Shown: one piece after another, positions 25,582 to 36,513 of the stretch
Layout of the letters: each line of letters begins with the position of its first letter
Numbering within the stretch: the first letter of the stretch is position 1
DNA from: an uncultured Xylophilus sp.
GTDB lineage: Bacteria; Pseudomonadota; Gammaproteobacteria; Burkholderiales; Burkholderiaceae_C
Length of the DNA: 50,167 nucleotides
NCBI GenBank assembly: GCA_913776965.1
Contig: CAJYQL010000079.1
Span: 1-50,167, forward strand
Reading direction: 5' to 3'
Made by a program: the position numbers and the translations under genes
The notes under the pieces: generated by a model
Databases searched by the model: none
Seen by the model: the letters and a program-made list of their open reading frames with translations, nothing else
What the model was told of the DNA's origin: nothing

Positions 25582-28500
25582 ATGTTCGTTCACCTGCGCC
25601 TCCATACCGAATTCTCCGTCGTCGACGGTACCAACCGCATCGACGACGTCGTCCAGGCCGCGGCGGCCGACGGCCAGCCCGCTCTGGCGATCACCGACCT
25701 GAGCAACCTGTTCGGCGCGATCAAGTTCTACCGCGAAGCCCGCGGCAAGGGCGTCAAGCCGCTGATCGGCGCCGAAATCTTCCTCGAGGGCCTCGGCCAG
25801 GACCCGCTGGCACTGTCGCGCATCGTGCTGCTGGTGCAAAGCCACCACGGCTACCTGAACCTGTCGGAAATCCTGGCGCGTGCCTGGACCCGCAACGTGG
25901 TCAAGGCGCAGGCAGTGGTCAAGCTGGACTGGCTGCGCGAGCTGAACGAGGGGCTGATCGTGCTGTCCGGCGCCCACGCCGGCCCGGTCGGCCAGGCGCT
26001 GGGGCGGCACGACACGACCGGCGCGTCCGACGCGGCGCTGCTGCTCGCCGGCATCTTCCCACACCGCTTCTACCTGGAACTGCAGCGCGCCGGCCGCGCC
26101 GACGACGAGCGCCAGGTGGTCGCCACGGTCGAGCTGGCCGTCCGGCTGCACCTGCCGGTCGCCGCGACGCATCCGGTGCAGTTCGCCACCGCCGACGACT
26201 ACGAGGCGCACGAAGCCCGCGTCTGCATCGCCGAGGGCGAGATCCTGGGCAACCAGCGCCGGGTGCGCAAATTCACCCGCGAGCAGTATTTCAAGCCCGC
26301 TGCCGAGATGGAGCGGCTGTTCGCCGATGTGCCGAGCGCCATCGCCAACACGGTCGAGATCGCCAAGCGCTGCAACCTGGTGTTCGACCTCGGCAAGCCG
26401 CAGCTGCCGGATTTTCCGACCCCCGGCGGCATCCCCATCGCCGACCACTTCCGCGCCACGTCCTTCGAGGGCCTGGAAGAACGCCTCGCCCACCTGTTCC
26501 CGGACCCGGCGAAGCGCGATGCCGAACGCACGCGCTATGCCGAGCGGCTGGAATTCGAGATCGGCGTGATCCTGAAGATGGGCTTCCCCGGCTACTTCCT
26601 GATCGTGGGCGACTTCATCCAGTGGGCCAAGGCCAACGGTTGCCCGGTCGGACCGGGCCGGGGGTCGGGCGCCGGCTCGCTGGTCGCCTACGCGCTCAAG
26701 ATCACCGACCTGGACCCGCTGGAATTCAACTTGCTGTTCGAACGGTTCCTGAACCCGGAACGGGTGTCGATGCCCGACTTCGACATCGATTTCTGCCAAA
26801 GCAACCGCGACCGGGTGATCGACTACGTCAAGGACAAGTACGGCAAAAACGCGGTGAGCCAGATCGCCACCTTCGGCACGCTGGCCGCCAAGGCGGCGAT
26901 CCGCGACGTCGGGCGGGTGATGGACATGAGCTACACCTTCTGCGACGGCATCTCGAAGATGGTGCCGGCCAAGCCCGGCATGTCGTACACGCTCGCCTAT
27001 CCGCCGGAGAACAAGAAGCCGGGCGACAAGAACAACTACGCGCTGGAGCTGGAGCCGGCCCTTTACGAGCGGGTGCGCAAGGAAGAGGAGGTCCGCACGC
27101 TGATCGAGATGGCGCAGAAGCTCGAGGGCCTGACCCGCAACATCGGCATGCACGCCGGCGGCGTGCTGATCGCCCCGGGCAAGCTGACCGATTTCTGCCC
27201 GCTCTACCAGCAGCCGGGCAGCGAGTCGGCGGTCAGCCAATACGACAAGGACGACGTGGAGGCGATCGGCCTGGTGAAGTTCGACTTCCTGGGGCTCGCC
27301 ACGCTGACGATCCTGGAGATCGCCAAGGAATTCATCGTCCAGCGGCACAAGGGCCAGGAACATTTCGCCTACGAGAACGTGGCGCTCGACGACGCGCGCA
27401 CCTACAAGCTGTTCGCCGACGGCAAGACCGAGGCAGTGTTCCAGTTCGAATCCCGCGGCATGCAAGGCATGCTGAAGGACGCGCGGCCGACCCGGCTGGA
27501 AGACCTGATCGCGCTGAACGCACTGTACCGCCCGGGTCCGATGGACCTGATCCCCAGCTTCGTCGCCCGCAAGCACGGCAAGGAGGAGGTGGAGTACCCG
27601 CATCCGCTGGTCGCCGACATGCTGTCGGAGACCTACGGGATCATGGTCTACCAGGAACAGGTCATGCAGACCGCGCAGATCCTGGGCGGCTACAGCCTCG
27701 GCGGCGCCGACCTGCTGCGCCGCGCGATGGGCAAGAAGAAGGCCGAGGAAATGGCCAAGCACCGCGAGATCTTCCGGGAGGGTGCCGCGAAGAACGGCCT
27801 GTCCACCGAGAAGGCCGACGAGGTGTTCGACCTGATGGAGAAGTTCGCGGGCTACGGCTTCAACAAGTCGCACGCCGCTGCCTATTCGCTGCTGGCGTAT
27901 CACACCGGCTGGTTGAAGGTCCACTACACCGCCGAGTTCTTCTGCGCCAACATGACGGTGGAAATGGACGACACCGACAAGCTGAAGGTGCTGTGCGAAG
28001 ACGCTAAGAAGAATTTCGGCCTGAGTTTCGAGCCGCCGGACGTCAACCGCGGCCACTACCGCTTCGAGCCGGTCACGGACAAGGTGATCCGCTACGGCCT
28101 CGGTGCGGTCAAGGGCACCGGCCAGCAGGCGATCGAGGCGATCGTCGCCGCCCGCTGCGACGGCGGCCCGTTCTCCAGCCTCTACGACTTCTGCTGCCGG
28201 GTCGACCGCAAGGCAGTCAACAAGCGCACGGTCGAGGCGCTGATCAAGGCGGGCGCCTTCGACGCGATCCAGCTCAACCGGGCCGCGCTGGTCGCGTCCA
28301 TCGACCGCGCCTTCGAATTCGCCGGTACCTGCGAGGCGAATGCCAACCAGGGCGGCCTGTTCGACATGATGGGTGACGACACTCACGGCTCCAGCACGCA
28401 GGAGCCCGAACTGGTGGAGACCACGCCCTGGGGCGTGAAGGAGCGCCTGACGCTGGAGAAGACGGCCGTCGGCTTCTACCTGTCGGGTCACCTATTCGAC

Positions 28501-29097
28501 GAGGTGTCCCGCGAGGTGCGCCGCTTCGTGCGCCGGCAGATCGACGAGCTGATCGACAGCCGCGAACCGCAGACGCTGGCCGGCATAGTCAGCGACATGC
28601 GGATCATCAACGGCCAGCGCGGCAAGCTGGCGATCTTCAAGCTCGACGACACCTCCGGCACGATCGAGGCGACCGCCGACGAGGCGGTGATGACCGCCGC
28701 CCGCAACACCCTGAAGGACGACGAACTGGTGATCGTCACCGGCCGGCTGCAGCCTGGCCGCGGCGGCTTCGATGCGCGCTTCGTGGTGACGCAGGTGTCC
28801 GATCTGGCGACGGCACGCTGCCGCTTCGGCAAGTTCCTGCGCGTCGCGGTCAACGGCCGGGCGCCCGACATCCAGCGATTGGTGCGCGATTTCCCGCCGG
28901 TGCGGGAAGTGTCGGAAGAGGGCGAACTGGTGCGCGGCCTGGAAGTGCGGCTGTCGGTGCGCCGCGAGGCCGGCGACATGGAGATCGGCGTGGACTTGAA
29001 GCTCGACGACCGCGCCCGCTTCTATCCGACCGATGCGGCGCTGGCCGGCTGGATGGCGCAGGCCCATGGCGGGCAGGCGGCGATCGTCTACGAATGA
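25582..29097 (+). CDS. dnaE: DNA polymerase III alpha subunit
   Basis: An 1171-aa replicative polymerase, usual length for DnaE1. PHP domain at the N-terminus ([38 protein letters not shown]). Polymerase core: [33 protein letters not shown], catalytic aspartates in MPDFDIDFC near residue 400, and [17 protein letters not shown]. HhH and OB-fold regions follow at the C-terminus ([26 protein letters not shown]). ATG at 25582 chosen by family start; there is no Shine-Dalgarno, in line with a leaderless message. Confidence 0.98.
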   Translation: MFVHLRLHTEFSVVDGTNRIDDVVQAAAADGQPALAITDLSNLFGAIKFYREARGKGVKPLIGAEIFLEGLGQDPLALSRIVLLVQSHHGYLNLSEILARAWTRNVVKAQAVVKLDWLRELNEGLIVLSGAHAGPVGQALGRHDTTGASDAALLLAGIFPHRFYLELQRAGRADDERQVVATVELAVRLHLPVAATHPVQFATADDYEAHEARVCIAEGEILGNQRRVRKFTREQYFKPAAEMERLFADVPSAIANTVEIAKRCNLVFDLGKPQLPDFPTPGGIPIADHFRATSFEGLEERLAHLFPDPAKRDAERTRYAERLEFEIGVILKMGFPGYFLIVGDFIQWAKANGCPVGPGRGSGAGSLVAYALKITDLDPLEFNLLFERFLNPERVSMPDFDIDFCQSNRDRVIDYVKDKYGKNAVSQIATFGTLAAKAAIRDVGRVMDMSYTFCDGISKMVPAKPGMSYTLAYPPENKKPGDKNNYALELEPALYERVRKEEEVRTLIEMAQKLEGLTRNIGMHAGGVLIAPGKLTDFCPLYQQPGSESAVSQYDKDDVEAIGLVKFDFLGLATLTILEIAKEFIVQRHKGQEHFAYENVALDDARTYKLFADGKTEAVFQFESRGMQGMLKDARPTRLEDLIALNALYRPGPMDLIPSFVARKHGKEEVEYPHPLVADMLSETYGIMVYQEQVMQTAQILGGYSLGGADLLRRAMGKKKAEEMAKHREIFREGAAKNGLSTEKADEVFDLMEKFAGYGFNKSHAAAYSLLAYHTGWLKVHYTAEFFCANMTVEMDDTDKLKVLCEDAKKNFGLSFEPPDVNRGHYRFEPVTDKVIRYGLGAVKGTGQQAIEAIVAARCDGGPFSSLYDFCCRVDRKAVNKRTVEALIKAGAFDAIQLNRAALVASIDRAFEFAGTCEANANQGGLFDMMGDDTHGSSTQEPELVETTPWGVKERLTLEKTAVGFYLSGHLFDEVSREVRRFVRRQIDELIDSREPQTLAGIVSDMRIINGQRGKLAIFKLDDTSGTIEATADEAVMTAARNTLKDDELVIVTGRLQPGRGGFDARFVVTQVSDLATARCRFGKFLRVAVNGRAPDIQRLVRDFPPVREVSEEGELVRGLEVRLSVRREAGDMEIGVDLKLDDRARFYPTDAALAGWMAQAHGGQAAIVYE

Positions 29098-29180
29098 GCC
29101 GCAGGGGTCGGCCCGCCACCTTGAACGCAACGGCGACCGGCCCATCTGTGACAACTGCTGCAGCGCGGAAATCCCGTCGA

Positions 29181-29186
29181 TAGAAT
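29181..29186 (+). promoter_or_regulatory. -10 box of clpS
   Basis: TAGAAT, 7 nt before the ATG at 29194. It overlaps an upstream in-frame ATG (29185), which argues that the second ATG is the real start. Confidence 0.4.
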
Positions 29187-29193
29187 GAATTCC

Positions 29194-29559
29194 ATGGCCA
29201 CCCAGATTCCCTCCAAACCGCCCGTCGCCCCGGTCAAGCCGGTGGCGCCCGGCTCCGACGACGGCGGCTCCGTCGTGATGGAGCGGCGGACGCAGAAGGT
29301 GCAGCCGCCGTCGCTCTACCAGGTCGTGATGCTGAACGACGACTTCACGCCGATGGAATTCGTGATCGTCGTGATCCAGGAGTTCTTCGGCAAGGACCGC
29401 GAGGCCGCGACGCAGATCATGCTGAAGATCCATCTCGACGGCAAAGGGGTCTGTGGGGTCTATTCCCGCGACGTGGCCGCCACCAAGGTCGACCAGGTCA
29501 TGGAGGCGGCGCAGAAATCAGGGCATCCCCTGCAATGCGTGAGTGAACCGGTTGAATAA
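29194..29559 (+). CDS. clpS: ATP-dependent Clp protease adaptor
   Basis: A 121-aa adaptor that delivers N-degron substrates to ClpA. After a flexible Pro/Lys/Val N-terminal tail it has [19 protein letters not shown] (the NDD substrate pocket), then [15 protein letters not shown] and ending [11 protein letters not shown]. Two in-frame ATGs exist; 29194 is preferred because the -10 box covers the first. It is followed by clpA after 60 bp. Confidence 0.95.
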   Translation: MATQIPSKPPVAPVKPVAPGSDDGGSVVMERRTQKVQPPSLYQVVMLNDDFTPMEFVIVVIQEFFGKDREAATQIMLKIHLDGKGVCGVYSRDVAATKVDQVMEAAQKSGHPLQCVSEPVE

Positions 29560-29619
29560 AAACGGCTCCAACCCCACTTACAGGCCATATCTCTTTACCG
29601 CTAGGCAAAAGGAAATCTC

Positions 29620-31959
29620 ATGATTGCCCAGGAATTGGAAGTCAGTCTGCACATGGCCTTCGTGGAAGCGCGTCAGCAACGCCACGAGTTCATCACCGTC
29701 GAACACCTTTTGCTCGCCCTGCTGGACAACCCGAGCGCCGCCGAAGTGCTGCGTGCCTGCTCGGCCAACATCGACGACCTGCGCAAGTCGCTCGGCAACT
29801 TCATCAAGGACAACACGCCGCAGGTGGCGGGGACCGACGAGGTCGATACCCAGCCGACCCTCGGCTTCCAGCGCGTCATCCAGCGCGCGATCATGCACGT
29901 GCAGTCCACCGGCAACGGCAAGAAGGAAGTCACCGGCGCGAACGTGCTGGTGGCGATCTTCGGCGAGAAGGATTCGCACGCGGTGTACTACCTCCACCAG
30001 CAGGGCGTGACCCGGCTGGACGTGGTCAACTTCATCGCCCACGGCATCAAGAAGGGCGAGCCGCCGGAACCCACCAAGTCCGGCGAGCCCCAGGCCGAGC
30101 AGGAAGAGGGCGGCGGCGAAAAGAACGAGAAAGCCTCGCCGCTCGAGCAGTTCACCGTCAACCTGAACGCCCAGGCCAAGGAAGGCAAGATCGATCCGCT
30201 GATCGGCCGCGAGTACGAGGTCGAACGTGTCATTCAGATCCTCTGCCGCCGGCGTAAGAACAACCCGCTGCTGGTCGGCGAGGCTGGCGTCGGCAAGACC
30301 GCGATCGCCGAGGGCCTGGCCTGGCGCATCGTCCAGAAGGACGTGCCGGAGATCCTGGCCGAGTCTCAGGTTTATTCGCTCGACATGGGCGCACTGCTGG
30401 CCGGCACCAAGTACCGCGGCGATTTCGAGCAGCGTCTGAAGGGCGTGCTCAAGTCGCTCAAGGACAAGCCGAACGCGGTGCTGTTCATCGACGAGATCCA
30501 CACGCTGATCGGCGCCGGCGCGGCGTCGGGCGGCACGCTGGACGCGTCCAACCTGCTGAAGCCGGCGCTCTCGAGCGGCCAGCTGAAGTGCATCGGCGCG
30601 ACGACATTCACCGAATACCGCGGAATCTTCGAGAAGGACGCGGCCCTCTCCCGCCGCTTCCAGAAGGTGGACGTGGTCGAGCCGACCGTGCCGGAGACGA
30701 TCGAGATCCTGAAGGGCCTGAAGTCGCGCTTCGAGGAGCACCACAGCGTCAAGTACGCCGTGGCGGCGCTGCAGGCGGCGGCCGAGCTGTCGGCGAAGTA
30801 CATCAACGACCGCCATCTGCCCGACAAGGCGATCGACGTGATCGACGAAGCCGGTGCCGCCCAGCGTATCCTCGCGCCGTCGAAGCGCAAGAAGACCATC
30901 GGCAAGACCGAGGTCGAGGAGATCGTGGCGAAGATCGCGCGCATCCCGCCGGCCAACGTCAGCAACGACGACCGCAGCAAGCTGCAGACGATCGAGCGCG
31001 ACCTGAAGAGCGTGGTGTTCGGCCAGGACAAGGCGCTGGAAGTGCTGGCGTCGTCGGTCAAGATGGCCCGCTCGGGCCTGGGCAAGGGCGACAAGCCGAT
31101 CGGCGCGTTCCTGTTCAGCGGCCCGACCGGCGTCGGCAAGACCGAGGCGGCCAAGCAGCTCGCCTACATCATGGGCATCGAGCTGATCCGGTTCGACATG
31201 TCGGAGTACATGGAGCGCCATGCGGTGTCGCGCCTGATCGGTGCGCCTCCGGGCTATGTCGGTTTCGACCAGGGCGGCCTGCTGACCGAGGCGGTGACGA
31301 AGAAGCCGCATGCGGTGCTGCTGCTCGACGAAATCGAGAAGGCGCATCCGGATATCTTCAACGTGCTGCTGCAGGTCATGGACCACGGAACGCTGACGGA
31401 CAACAACGGCCGCAAGGCCGACTTCCGCAACGTCATCCTGATCATGACGACCAACGCTGGCGCCGAGACGATGAACAAGGCGACGATCGGCTTCACCAAC
31501 CCGCGTGCCGCGGGCGACGAGATGGCCGACATCAAGCGGCTGTTCACGCCCGAGTTCCGCAACCGGCTGGACGCGATCGTCAACTTCAAACCGCTCGACG
31601 AGCAGATCATCCTGCGGGTGGTGGACAAGTTCCTGCTGCAGCTGGAGACGCAGCTCGGCGAGAAGAAGGTGGAAGTCACCTTCACCGATGCGCTGCGCAA
31701 GCACTTGGCGAAGAAGGGCTTCGATCCGCTGATGGGCGCGCGGCCGATGCAGCGCCTGATCCAGGACACGATCCGTCGTGCGCTGGCCGACGAGTTGCTG
31801 TTCGGCCGCCTGATCGACGGCGGTCGCCTGACGGTCGACCTGGAGACCAAGGAAGGCGCGACCGAGCCGGAAGTGCTGCTTGACATCACGCCGCTGCCAA
31901 AGCGCGACCGGTCGGCCAAGTCGGAGCCGGCCGAGCCTGAAGAGCTGGCGGCGGACTGA
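29620..31959 (+). CDS. clpA: ATP-dependent Clp protease ATP-binding subunit ClpA
   Basis: A 779-aa unfoldase of the ClpAP protease. N-domain repeats at 1-145 ([18 protein letters not shown]) bind ClpS. AAA-1: Walker [10 protein letters not shown], Walker [14 protein letters not shown]-2: Walker [22 protein letters not shown]. There is no long middle domain, so ClpA rather than ClpB/C. AAGGAAA Shine-Dalgarno before the ATG. It is followed by a strong terminator at 31983. Confidence 0.98.
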   Translation: MIAQELEVSLHMAFVEARQQRHEFITVEHLLLALLDNPSAAEVLRACSANIDDLRKSLGNFIKDNTPQVAGTDEVDTQPTLGFQRVIQRAIMHVQSTGNGKKEVTGANVLVAIFGEKDSHAVYYLHQQGVTRLDVVNFIAHGIKKGEPPEPTKSGEPQAEQEEGGGEKNEKASPLEQFTVNLNAQAKEGKIDPLIGREYEVERVIQILCRRRKNNPLLVGEAGVGKTAIAEGLAWRIVQKDVPEILAESQVYSLDMGALLAGTKYRGDFEQRLKGVLKSLKDKPNAVLFIDEIHTLIGAGAASGGTLDASNLLKPALSSGQLKCIGATTFTEYRGIFEKDAALSRRFQKVDVVEPTVPETIEILKGLKSRFEEHHSVKYAVAALQAAAELSAKYINDRHLPDKAIDVIDEAGAAQRILAPSKRKKTIGKTEVEEIVAKIARIPPANVSNDDRSKLQTIERDLKSVVFGQDKALEVLASSVKMARSGLGKGDKPIGAFLFSGPTGVGKTEAAKQLAYIMGIELIRFDMSEYMERHAVSRLIGAPPGYVGFDQGGLLTEAVTKKPHAVLLLDEIEKAHPDIFNVLLQVMDHGTLTDNNGRKADFRNVILIMTTNAGAETMNKATIGFTNPRAAGDEMADIKRLFTPEFRNRLDAIVNFKPLDEQIILRVVDKFLLQLETQLGEKKVEVTFTDALRKHLAKKGFDPLMGARPMQRLIQDTIRRALADELLFGRLIDGGRLTVDLETKEGATEPEVLLDITPLPKRDRSAKSEPAEPEELAAD

Positions 31960-31982
31960 TCGTCCGGCGTCGGTGCCTGATA

Positions 31983-32018
31983 GAAAAAGCCCGGGATGGC
32001 GACATCCCGGGCTTTTTC
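31983..32018 (+). terminator. Rho-independent terminator after clpA
   Basis: A perfect 16-bp stem, GAAAAAGCCCGGGATG / CATCCCGGGCTTTTTC, with a GCGA loop and a T-run built into the descending arm. The A-run on the other side makes it usable by minus-strand transcription from mltB too. Confidence 0.95.
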
Positions 32019-32028
32019 TTTTGTTTCA

Positions 32029-32080
32029 CTATTTTTTCTATAGCAAGAAATGCAGGCAGTACGGGCGCGAGAGGGCTATT
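32029..32080 (+). repeat. Dispersed repeat, copy E, at the 3' end of mltB
   Basis: ATTTTTTCTATAGCAAGAAA, then TGCAGGCAGTACGGGCGCGA, then GAGGGCTATTGGG. It shares the GCAGGC-GTACGGGCGC block with copy D and carries the mltB stop codon (CTA at 32076-32078 on this strand). Confidence 0.65.
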
Positions 32081-33398
32081 GGGCTCGTAAGCGCTCCAGC
32101 AGCTCGCTGCTCGGGTAGCCATCGGCGGGCAACCCTGCCGCGCGCTGGTACTGGCGCACGGCATCGCGCGTGGCGGGTCCGATGAGGCCGTCGGGCGTGC
32201 CGGCCGGATGGCCGCGTTCGGCCAGCAACGCCTGCATCTCGCGCACCTGGCTGCGCGACAGGGTGCCACTGTCCCGCGGCCATGCCCCGCGCACGCCCTC
32301 GCCCCCGTCGATGCGGTCGGACAGCACGCCGACCGCCAGCGCATAGCTGGTCGAATTGTTGTAGCGCAGGATCGCGCGGAAGTTCGGCCCGACGAGGAAC
32401 GCCGGCCCGCGTGCACCGGCCGGCAGCAGGACGGCAGCATCGGTCAGCGATGGGGGCAGGGCGCTGCCGTCGATGCGCCGCACGCCCTCTGCCGACCAGG
32501 CCGCGGCGGGCTGCCGGATCGCCATGTCGGCCCGCCCGTAGTCGAAGGACGTAGGCAGCTGCACTTCGACGCCCCAGGGCTGCACCGACTGCCAGCCGGC
32601 GCGCGCCAGGTAGTTTGCGGTGGACGCGAGCACGTCGGGCATGCTGCCCCAGATGTCGCGGCGTCCGTCGCCGTCGGCATCGACCGCGTAGGCCAGGAAA
32701 CTCGACGGCAGGAACTGCGTGTGGCCCATCGCGCCGGCCCACGAACCGCGCATGTGCTCGCGGTCGATGTCACCGTTGTCGATGATCTTCAGGGCGGCCA
32801 GCAGTTCGCCGCGCGCCCAGTCGCGCCGCCGGCCGTCGTAGGCGAGCGTCGCGAGCGCATCGACCGTCCGCAGGTCGCCGAAATTGCTGCCGTAGTTGCT
32901 CTCCATGCCCCAGATCCCGGCGATGGTTGAGGCCGGAACCCCGTACCGGGCGGCGGCACGGTCGGCCTCGGGCCGCACCTGGCGCAGCTTCTCGCGGCCG
33001 TTTGCCACGCGCTGTGGCGACACGGCACTGTCGAGGTAGGTCCAGACGGCACGGGTGAATTCCGGCTGGCTGCGGTCGCGCTCGATCACCACCGGCAGAT
33101 ACTGCGCAGAGTCGAGTGCATCGCGCAGCGTCGCTTCGCGGATGCCCTGGGCGCGCGCCTCGGCACGAAACGTGTCGCGCCAGGCGGCGAAACCGCGCGT
33201 GGGATCGGCGGACGATAGCTCCGGCTCTGCGGCGACCGGCGTGCTGCTGGTGGGCAGTGAAGGCTGCGGAACGGTGGTGACGGCCGGTGGCGTGGCGGAG
33301 GGTCGCGGCGGCGGAGCGTTGGCACAGCCGACGAGTAGCGCGGCAGCAGCAGCAACGGGCAGCAGGGATGTGTGGTGGAGCAGGGAGCGTGCGGGCAT
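32076..33398 (-). CDS. Lytic murein transglycosylase, MltB family lipoprotein
   Basis: A 440-aa lipoprotein with lipobox LLVGC (Cys 25) and a Pro/Ser/Thr-rich linker. The catalytic domain contains ASTIAGIWGMESNYGSNFG with catalytic Glu 167, AGAMGHTQFLPSSFLAYAVDADGDGRRDIW and VLLPAGARGPAFLVGPNFRAILRYN. The last 65 residues form a peptidoglycan-binding domain (LSRSQVREMQALLAERGHPAGTPDGLIG). It cleaves glycan strands to 1,6-anhydro ends. The final codon(s) and stop lie in dispersed repeat copy E. Divergent from the cardiolipin synthase gene. Confidence 0.93.
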   Translation of the reverse strand: MPARSLLHHTSLLPVAAAAALLVGCANAPPPRPSATPPAVTTVPQPSLPTSSTPVAAEPELSSADPTRGFAAWRDTFRAEARAQGIREATLRDALDSAQYLPVVIERDRSQPEFTRAVWTYLDSAVSPQRVANGREKLRQVRPEADRAAARYGVPASTIAGIWGMESNYGSNFGDLRTVDALATLAYDGRRRDWARGELLAALKIIDNGDIDREHMRGSWAGAMGHTQFLPSSFLAYAVDADGDGRRDIWGSMPDVLASTANYLARAGWQSVQPWGVEVQLPTSFDYGRADMAIRQPAAAWSAEGVRRIDGSALPPSLTDAAVLLPAGARGPAFLVGPNFRAILRYNNSTSYALAVGVLSDRIDGGEGVRGAWPRDSGTLSRSQVREMQALLAERGHPAGTPDGLIGPATRDAVRQYQRAAGLPADGYPSSELLERLRAQ

Positions 33399-33474
33399 CG
33401 CGGCATTGTCTGCGCGCCCGCCCGCCGATCGGCAACGTCCGGTGACCGCCGGTCGCCACGACGGGGCCGGACCC

Positions 33475-33480
33475 TAGAAT
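33475..33480 (+). promoter_or_regulatory. -10 box upstream of cls
   Basis: TAGAAT, 27 nt before the GTG start of the cardiolipin synthase gene, in the 109-bp divergent gap with mltB. The -35 is weak. Confidence 0.35.
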
Positions 33481-33507
33481 GCCCGTCCCCCCGCAACCGA
33501 GCTGGAT

Positions 33508-34956
33508 GTGCCCGACCTTCCCGTCCTGCCCGACGCCGTCAAGACCGCGATCTCCTTCGCCTGGACCGGCTATATCGCGGTGCTGACCGTCTGGATCGTG
33601 CTGCAGAAGCGCTCGCCGCTGTCGACGCTCAGCTGGCTCCTCTCGCTCGCCTGGCTCCCGATCCTCGGCTTCGTCATCTACTACTTCTTCGGCCCGCAGC
33701 GGATGCGCCGTCAGCGGCTCAAGCGCATCCGCAGCCATGCCAGCCTGTTCGCGAAGGCTGACCTCGACCGGCTGAAAGCCCAGTTCTCGCACGCACCCGA
33801 ACAGCTGCGGCAGCTGGCAGAGCTCGGGCAGGCGGCCTGCGACCTGCCGGTCGCCACGGCCTCGGATGTGTCGCTGCTGGTCGGCGGCGGGCAGACCTTC
33901 AATGCCATCTTCGACGCGATCCGTGCGGCGCGCCGCCACGTTCATCTGGAGTACTACATCTTCGAGCCAGACAAGATCGGCACCGCGCTGCGCGACCTGC
34001 TGATCCGCAAATGCGGGGAAGGTGTGGAGGTCCGCCTGCTGGTGGATGCGCTGGGGTCCAAGCAGCTCGGTGCCCGCTTTCTTGCGCCGCTGAAGGAGGC
34101 CGGCGCCGAGGTGGGGCTGTTCCACAACACCCGGATCGGCCGCAGGCTGCGGCCGGTCATCAACTTCCGTACCCACCGCAAGATCGTGGTGTGCGACGGC
34201 AGCGTCGGCTTCACCGGCGGACTCAACATCACCGACGACGAGGACGAGCGGACCCGGCCGGACGCCTACCACGACGTGCATCTGCGCCTCGAAGGCAACG
34301 TGGTGCGCTGGCTGCAGACCGTATTTCTGGAGGACTGGGCGTATGCGACCCGCGAGCGCAAGCACCGCACGGCGGAAGATTTCGCGTGCCTGCTGCCGCC
34401 GCCCGCACCGGGCACCCATCCGGTGCAGATCGTGGCCTCCGGACCCGACAGCGAACGCGAAGCCATCCACCGGATGATCGTCGCGGCCATCCATTTCTCG
34501 ACCGAGCGGGTGTGGATCACCACACCCTATTTCGTGCCGGGGCCGCCGACGCTGATGGCGCTGACGAATGCGGCGATGCGCGGCGTGGACGTCCGCATCC
34601 TGGTGCCGCGCCGCAGCGACTCCCTGATCGTCAGCGCCGCGGCCCGTTCGTACTTCGACGACCTGATCGATGCGGGCGTCAAGGTCTGGGAGTACGGGGC
34701 GCGCATGCTGCATTCCAAGACGATGCTCGTGGACGACGCGGTCGGGATGGTCGGCACCGCGAACTTCGACAACCGCAGTTTCCGGCTGAACTACGAGATC
34801 TCTGCATTTGCCTACGGCCCGGTGCTTACCGTACCGCTGGGCGCGCAGTTCGAGCGCGACCTGCGCAAATCGGTCCGTGTCGAGGCGAACCGCCGGCTAC
34901 CCGCCTGGCAGCGCCTGGCGGATGCGACCTGCCGCTTGTTTTCGCCCCTGCTGTAG
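33508..34956 (+). CDS. cls: Cardiolipin synthase
   Basis: A 482-aa phospholipase-D superfamily enzyme. Two N-terminal membrane helices (about 12-32 and 40-62). HKD motif 1: HRKIVVCDGSVGFTGGLN, starting at H223. HKD motif 2: HSKTMLVDDAVGMVGTANFDNRSF near residue 402. Both have the full H-K-D residues. It makes cardiolipin at the inner membrane. The start is GTG at 33508; an ATG two bases upstream is out of frame. No terminator is evident before sbcB. Confidence 0.93.
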   Translation: MPDLPVLPDAVKTAISFAWTGYIAVLTVWIVLQKRSPLSTLSWLLSLAWLPILGFVIYYFFGPQRMRRQRLKRIRSHASLFAKADLDRLKAQFSHAPEQLRQLAELGQAACDLPVATASDVSLLVGGGQTFNAIFDAIRAARRHVHLEYYIFEPDKIGTALRDLLIRKCGEGVEVRLLVDALGSKQLGARFLAPLKEAGAEVGLFHNTRIGRRLRPVINFRTHRKIVVCDGSVGFTGGLNITDDEDERTRPDAYHDVHLRLEGNVVRWLQTVFLEDWAYATRERKHRTAEDFACLLPPPAPGTHPVQIVASGPDSEREAIHRMIVAAIHFSTERVWITTPYFVPGPPTLMALTNAAMRGVDVRILVPRRSDSLIVSAAARSYFDDLIDAGVKVWEYGARMLHSKTMLVDDAVGMVGTANFDNRSFRLNYEISAFAYGPVLTVPLGAQFERDLRKSVRVEANRRLPAWQRLADATCRLFSPLL

Positions 34957-35025
34957 AGACCCCGCCGCGCCAGCCGGCATACTTGCCGGCCCGACCGTCT
35001 TTTCGATTCCTCCGCGATCCGCCGC

Positions 35026-36465
35026 ATGCGTACTTTTCTCTGGCACGACTACGAAACCTTCGGTGCCGTTCCGCGCCGCGACCGGCCGGCGCAGTTCGCC
35101 GCGATCCGGACCGACGAGGCATTGAACGAGATCGGCGAGCCGATGATGCTGTACTGCCGGCCGGCCTCCGACTTCCTGCCGGAGCCAGAGGCCTGCCTGC
35201 TGACCGGCATCACCCCGCAGGTGTGCCTGGAGCACGGCGTTCCCGAGCATGTGTTCGCGGCCCGCATCGAACAGGCCTTCTCCGAACCGGGCACCATCGG
35301 CGTGGGCTACAACACGATCCGCTTCGACGACGAAGTCACCCGCTTCCTGTTCTGGCGCAACCTGATCGATCCCTACGCCCGCGAATGGCAGAACGACTGC
35401 AGCCGCTGGGATCTGCTCGACGTGGTGCGCCTCACCTATGCACTGCGGCCCGACGGCATCGCGTGGCCGCGCAAGGCGGACGGCAGCCCGAGCCTGAAAC
35501 TGGAAGACCTGGCGCGGGCCAACGGATTGCTGCACGACGCGGCGCACGATGCGCTGTCGGACGTGCGGGCGACCATCGCACTGGCGCGGCTGATCCGCGA
35601 TCGGCAGCCGCGCCTGTTCGACTTCGCGCTCGGGTTGCGCAAGAAGGACCGGGTCGCGGCCGAACTCGGTCTGCCGGCCACACTGCAGACCGCCCGGCCG
35701 TTCCTGCATGTCTCGGGCATGTTCCCGTCGGACCGCGGTTGCCTGGGAGTCATGTGGCCGCTGGCGCAACATCCGACCAACCGCAACGAGATCCTGGCCT
35801 GGGACCTGGCGCACGACCCGTCCGAACTGGCCAACCTGTCGCCCGACGAGGTGCGCACGCGGCTGTTCAGCCGCAGCGCCGATCTGCCAGAAGGCGTGGC
35901 CCGGTTGCCGGTCAAGGGCATTCACCTCAACAAGTCGCCGATGGTGGTGGGTAACCTGCGCACCCTGACACCGGCGATGGCCGAGCGCTGGAAGATCGAC
36001 CTGGACCAGGCGGCGCGCCATGCCGAGAAGGCGCGCGCCCTACCGGACCTGTCGTCGCTGTGGGCCGAGGTATACCGCCGGCCCGAGGCCGACAGCGCGC
36101 GCGACGTGGACGAGGATCTCTACGGCGGGTTCGTCGGCGATGCCGACCGTCGCCGGATGGCAGGATTGCGCGCCATGGTGCCCGAGGCCCTGGCCACCGC
36201 CCGCACCGGGTTCGACGACCCGCGGCTGCAGGAACTGCTCTTCCGCTACCGCGCACGCAATTTCCCCGGCACCCTGTCGGAAGAAGAAGCCGAGCGCTGG
36301 GAGGCGCATCGCGCCGCACGTTTGCTGGAAGGCGAGGGCGGTGCCCTGTCGGTGGACAGCTATTTCGCGCGGATCGACACGCTGGGCGAGACGGCGGACG
36401 AGCGCGGAGAGGCGATCCTGGGCGCGCTCTACGACTATGCCGAGGCGATCGTGCCTGCCGGCTGA
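35026..36465 (+). CDS. sbcB: Exodeoxyribonuclease I
   Basis: A 479-aa 3'-5' single-strand DNA exonuclease of the DEDDh class. The ExoI site is FLWHDYETFGAVPRRDRPAQFA (D/E pair), followed by VGYNTIRFDDEVTRFLFWRN and the last Asp region HDAAHDALSDVRATIALARLI. SH3-like and C-terminal helical domains follow (RYRARNFPGTLSEEEAERW). Length matches E. coli SbcB (475). Role in recombination and mismatch repair. Confidence 0.96.
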   Translation: MRTFLWHDYETFGAVPRRDRPAQFAAIRTDEALNEIGEPMMLYCRPASDFLPEPEACLLTGITPQVCLEHGVPEHVFAARIEQAFSEPGTIGVGYNTIRFDDEVTRFLFWRNLIDPYAREWQNDCSRWDLLDVVRLTYALRPDGIAWPRKADGSPSLKLEDLARANGLLHDAAHDALSDVRATIALARLIRDRQPRLFDFALGLRKKDRVAAELGLPATLQTARPFLHVSGMFPSDRGCLGVMWPLAQHPTNRNEILAWDLAHDPSELANLSPDEVRTRLFSRSADLPEGVARLPVKGIHLNKSPMVVGNLRTLTPAMAERWKIDLDQAARHAEKARALPDLSSLWAEVYRRPEADSARDVDEDLYGGFVGDADRRRMAGLRAMVPEALATARTGFDDPRLQELLFRYRARNFPGTLSEEEAERWEAHRAARLLEGEGGALSVDSYFARIDTLGETADERGEAILGALYDYAEAIVPAG

Positions 36466-36513
36466 GCGGCTGCGGCCACGTTCTCCATCACTTCACCTTC
36501 ACGAGTCTCCACC

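Noticed and set aside
25497-25583. Longer N-terminus for trhO (start at 25583)
   Set aside because: It would overlap the dnaE start; family members begin at the PVLNI region, matching GTG 25496.
36466-36513. SAM-type riboswitch before the Cys/Met PLP enzyme
   Set aside because: Only 48 bp are available and no stem-loop array is seen.
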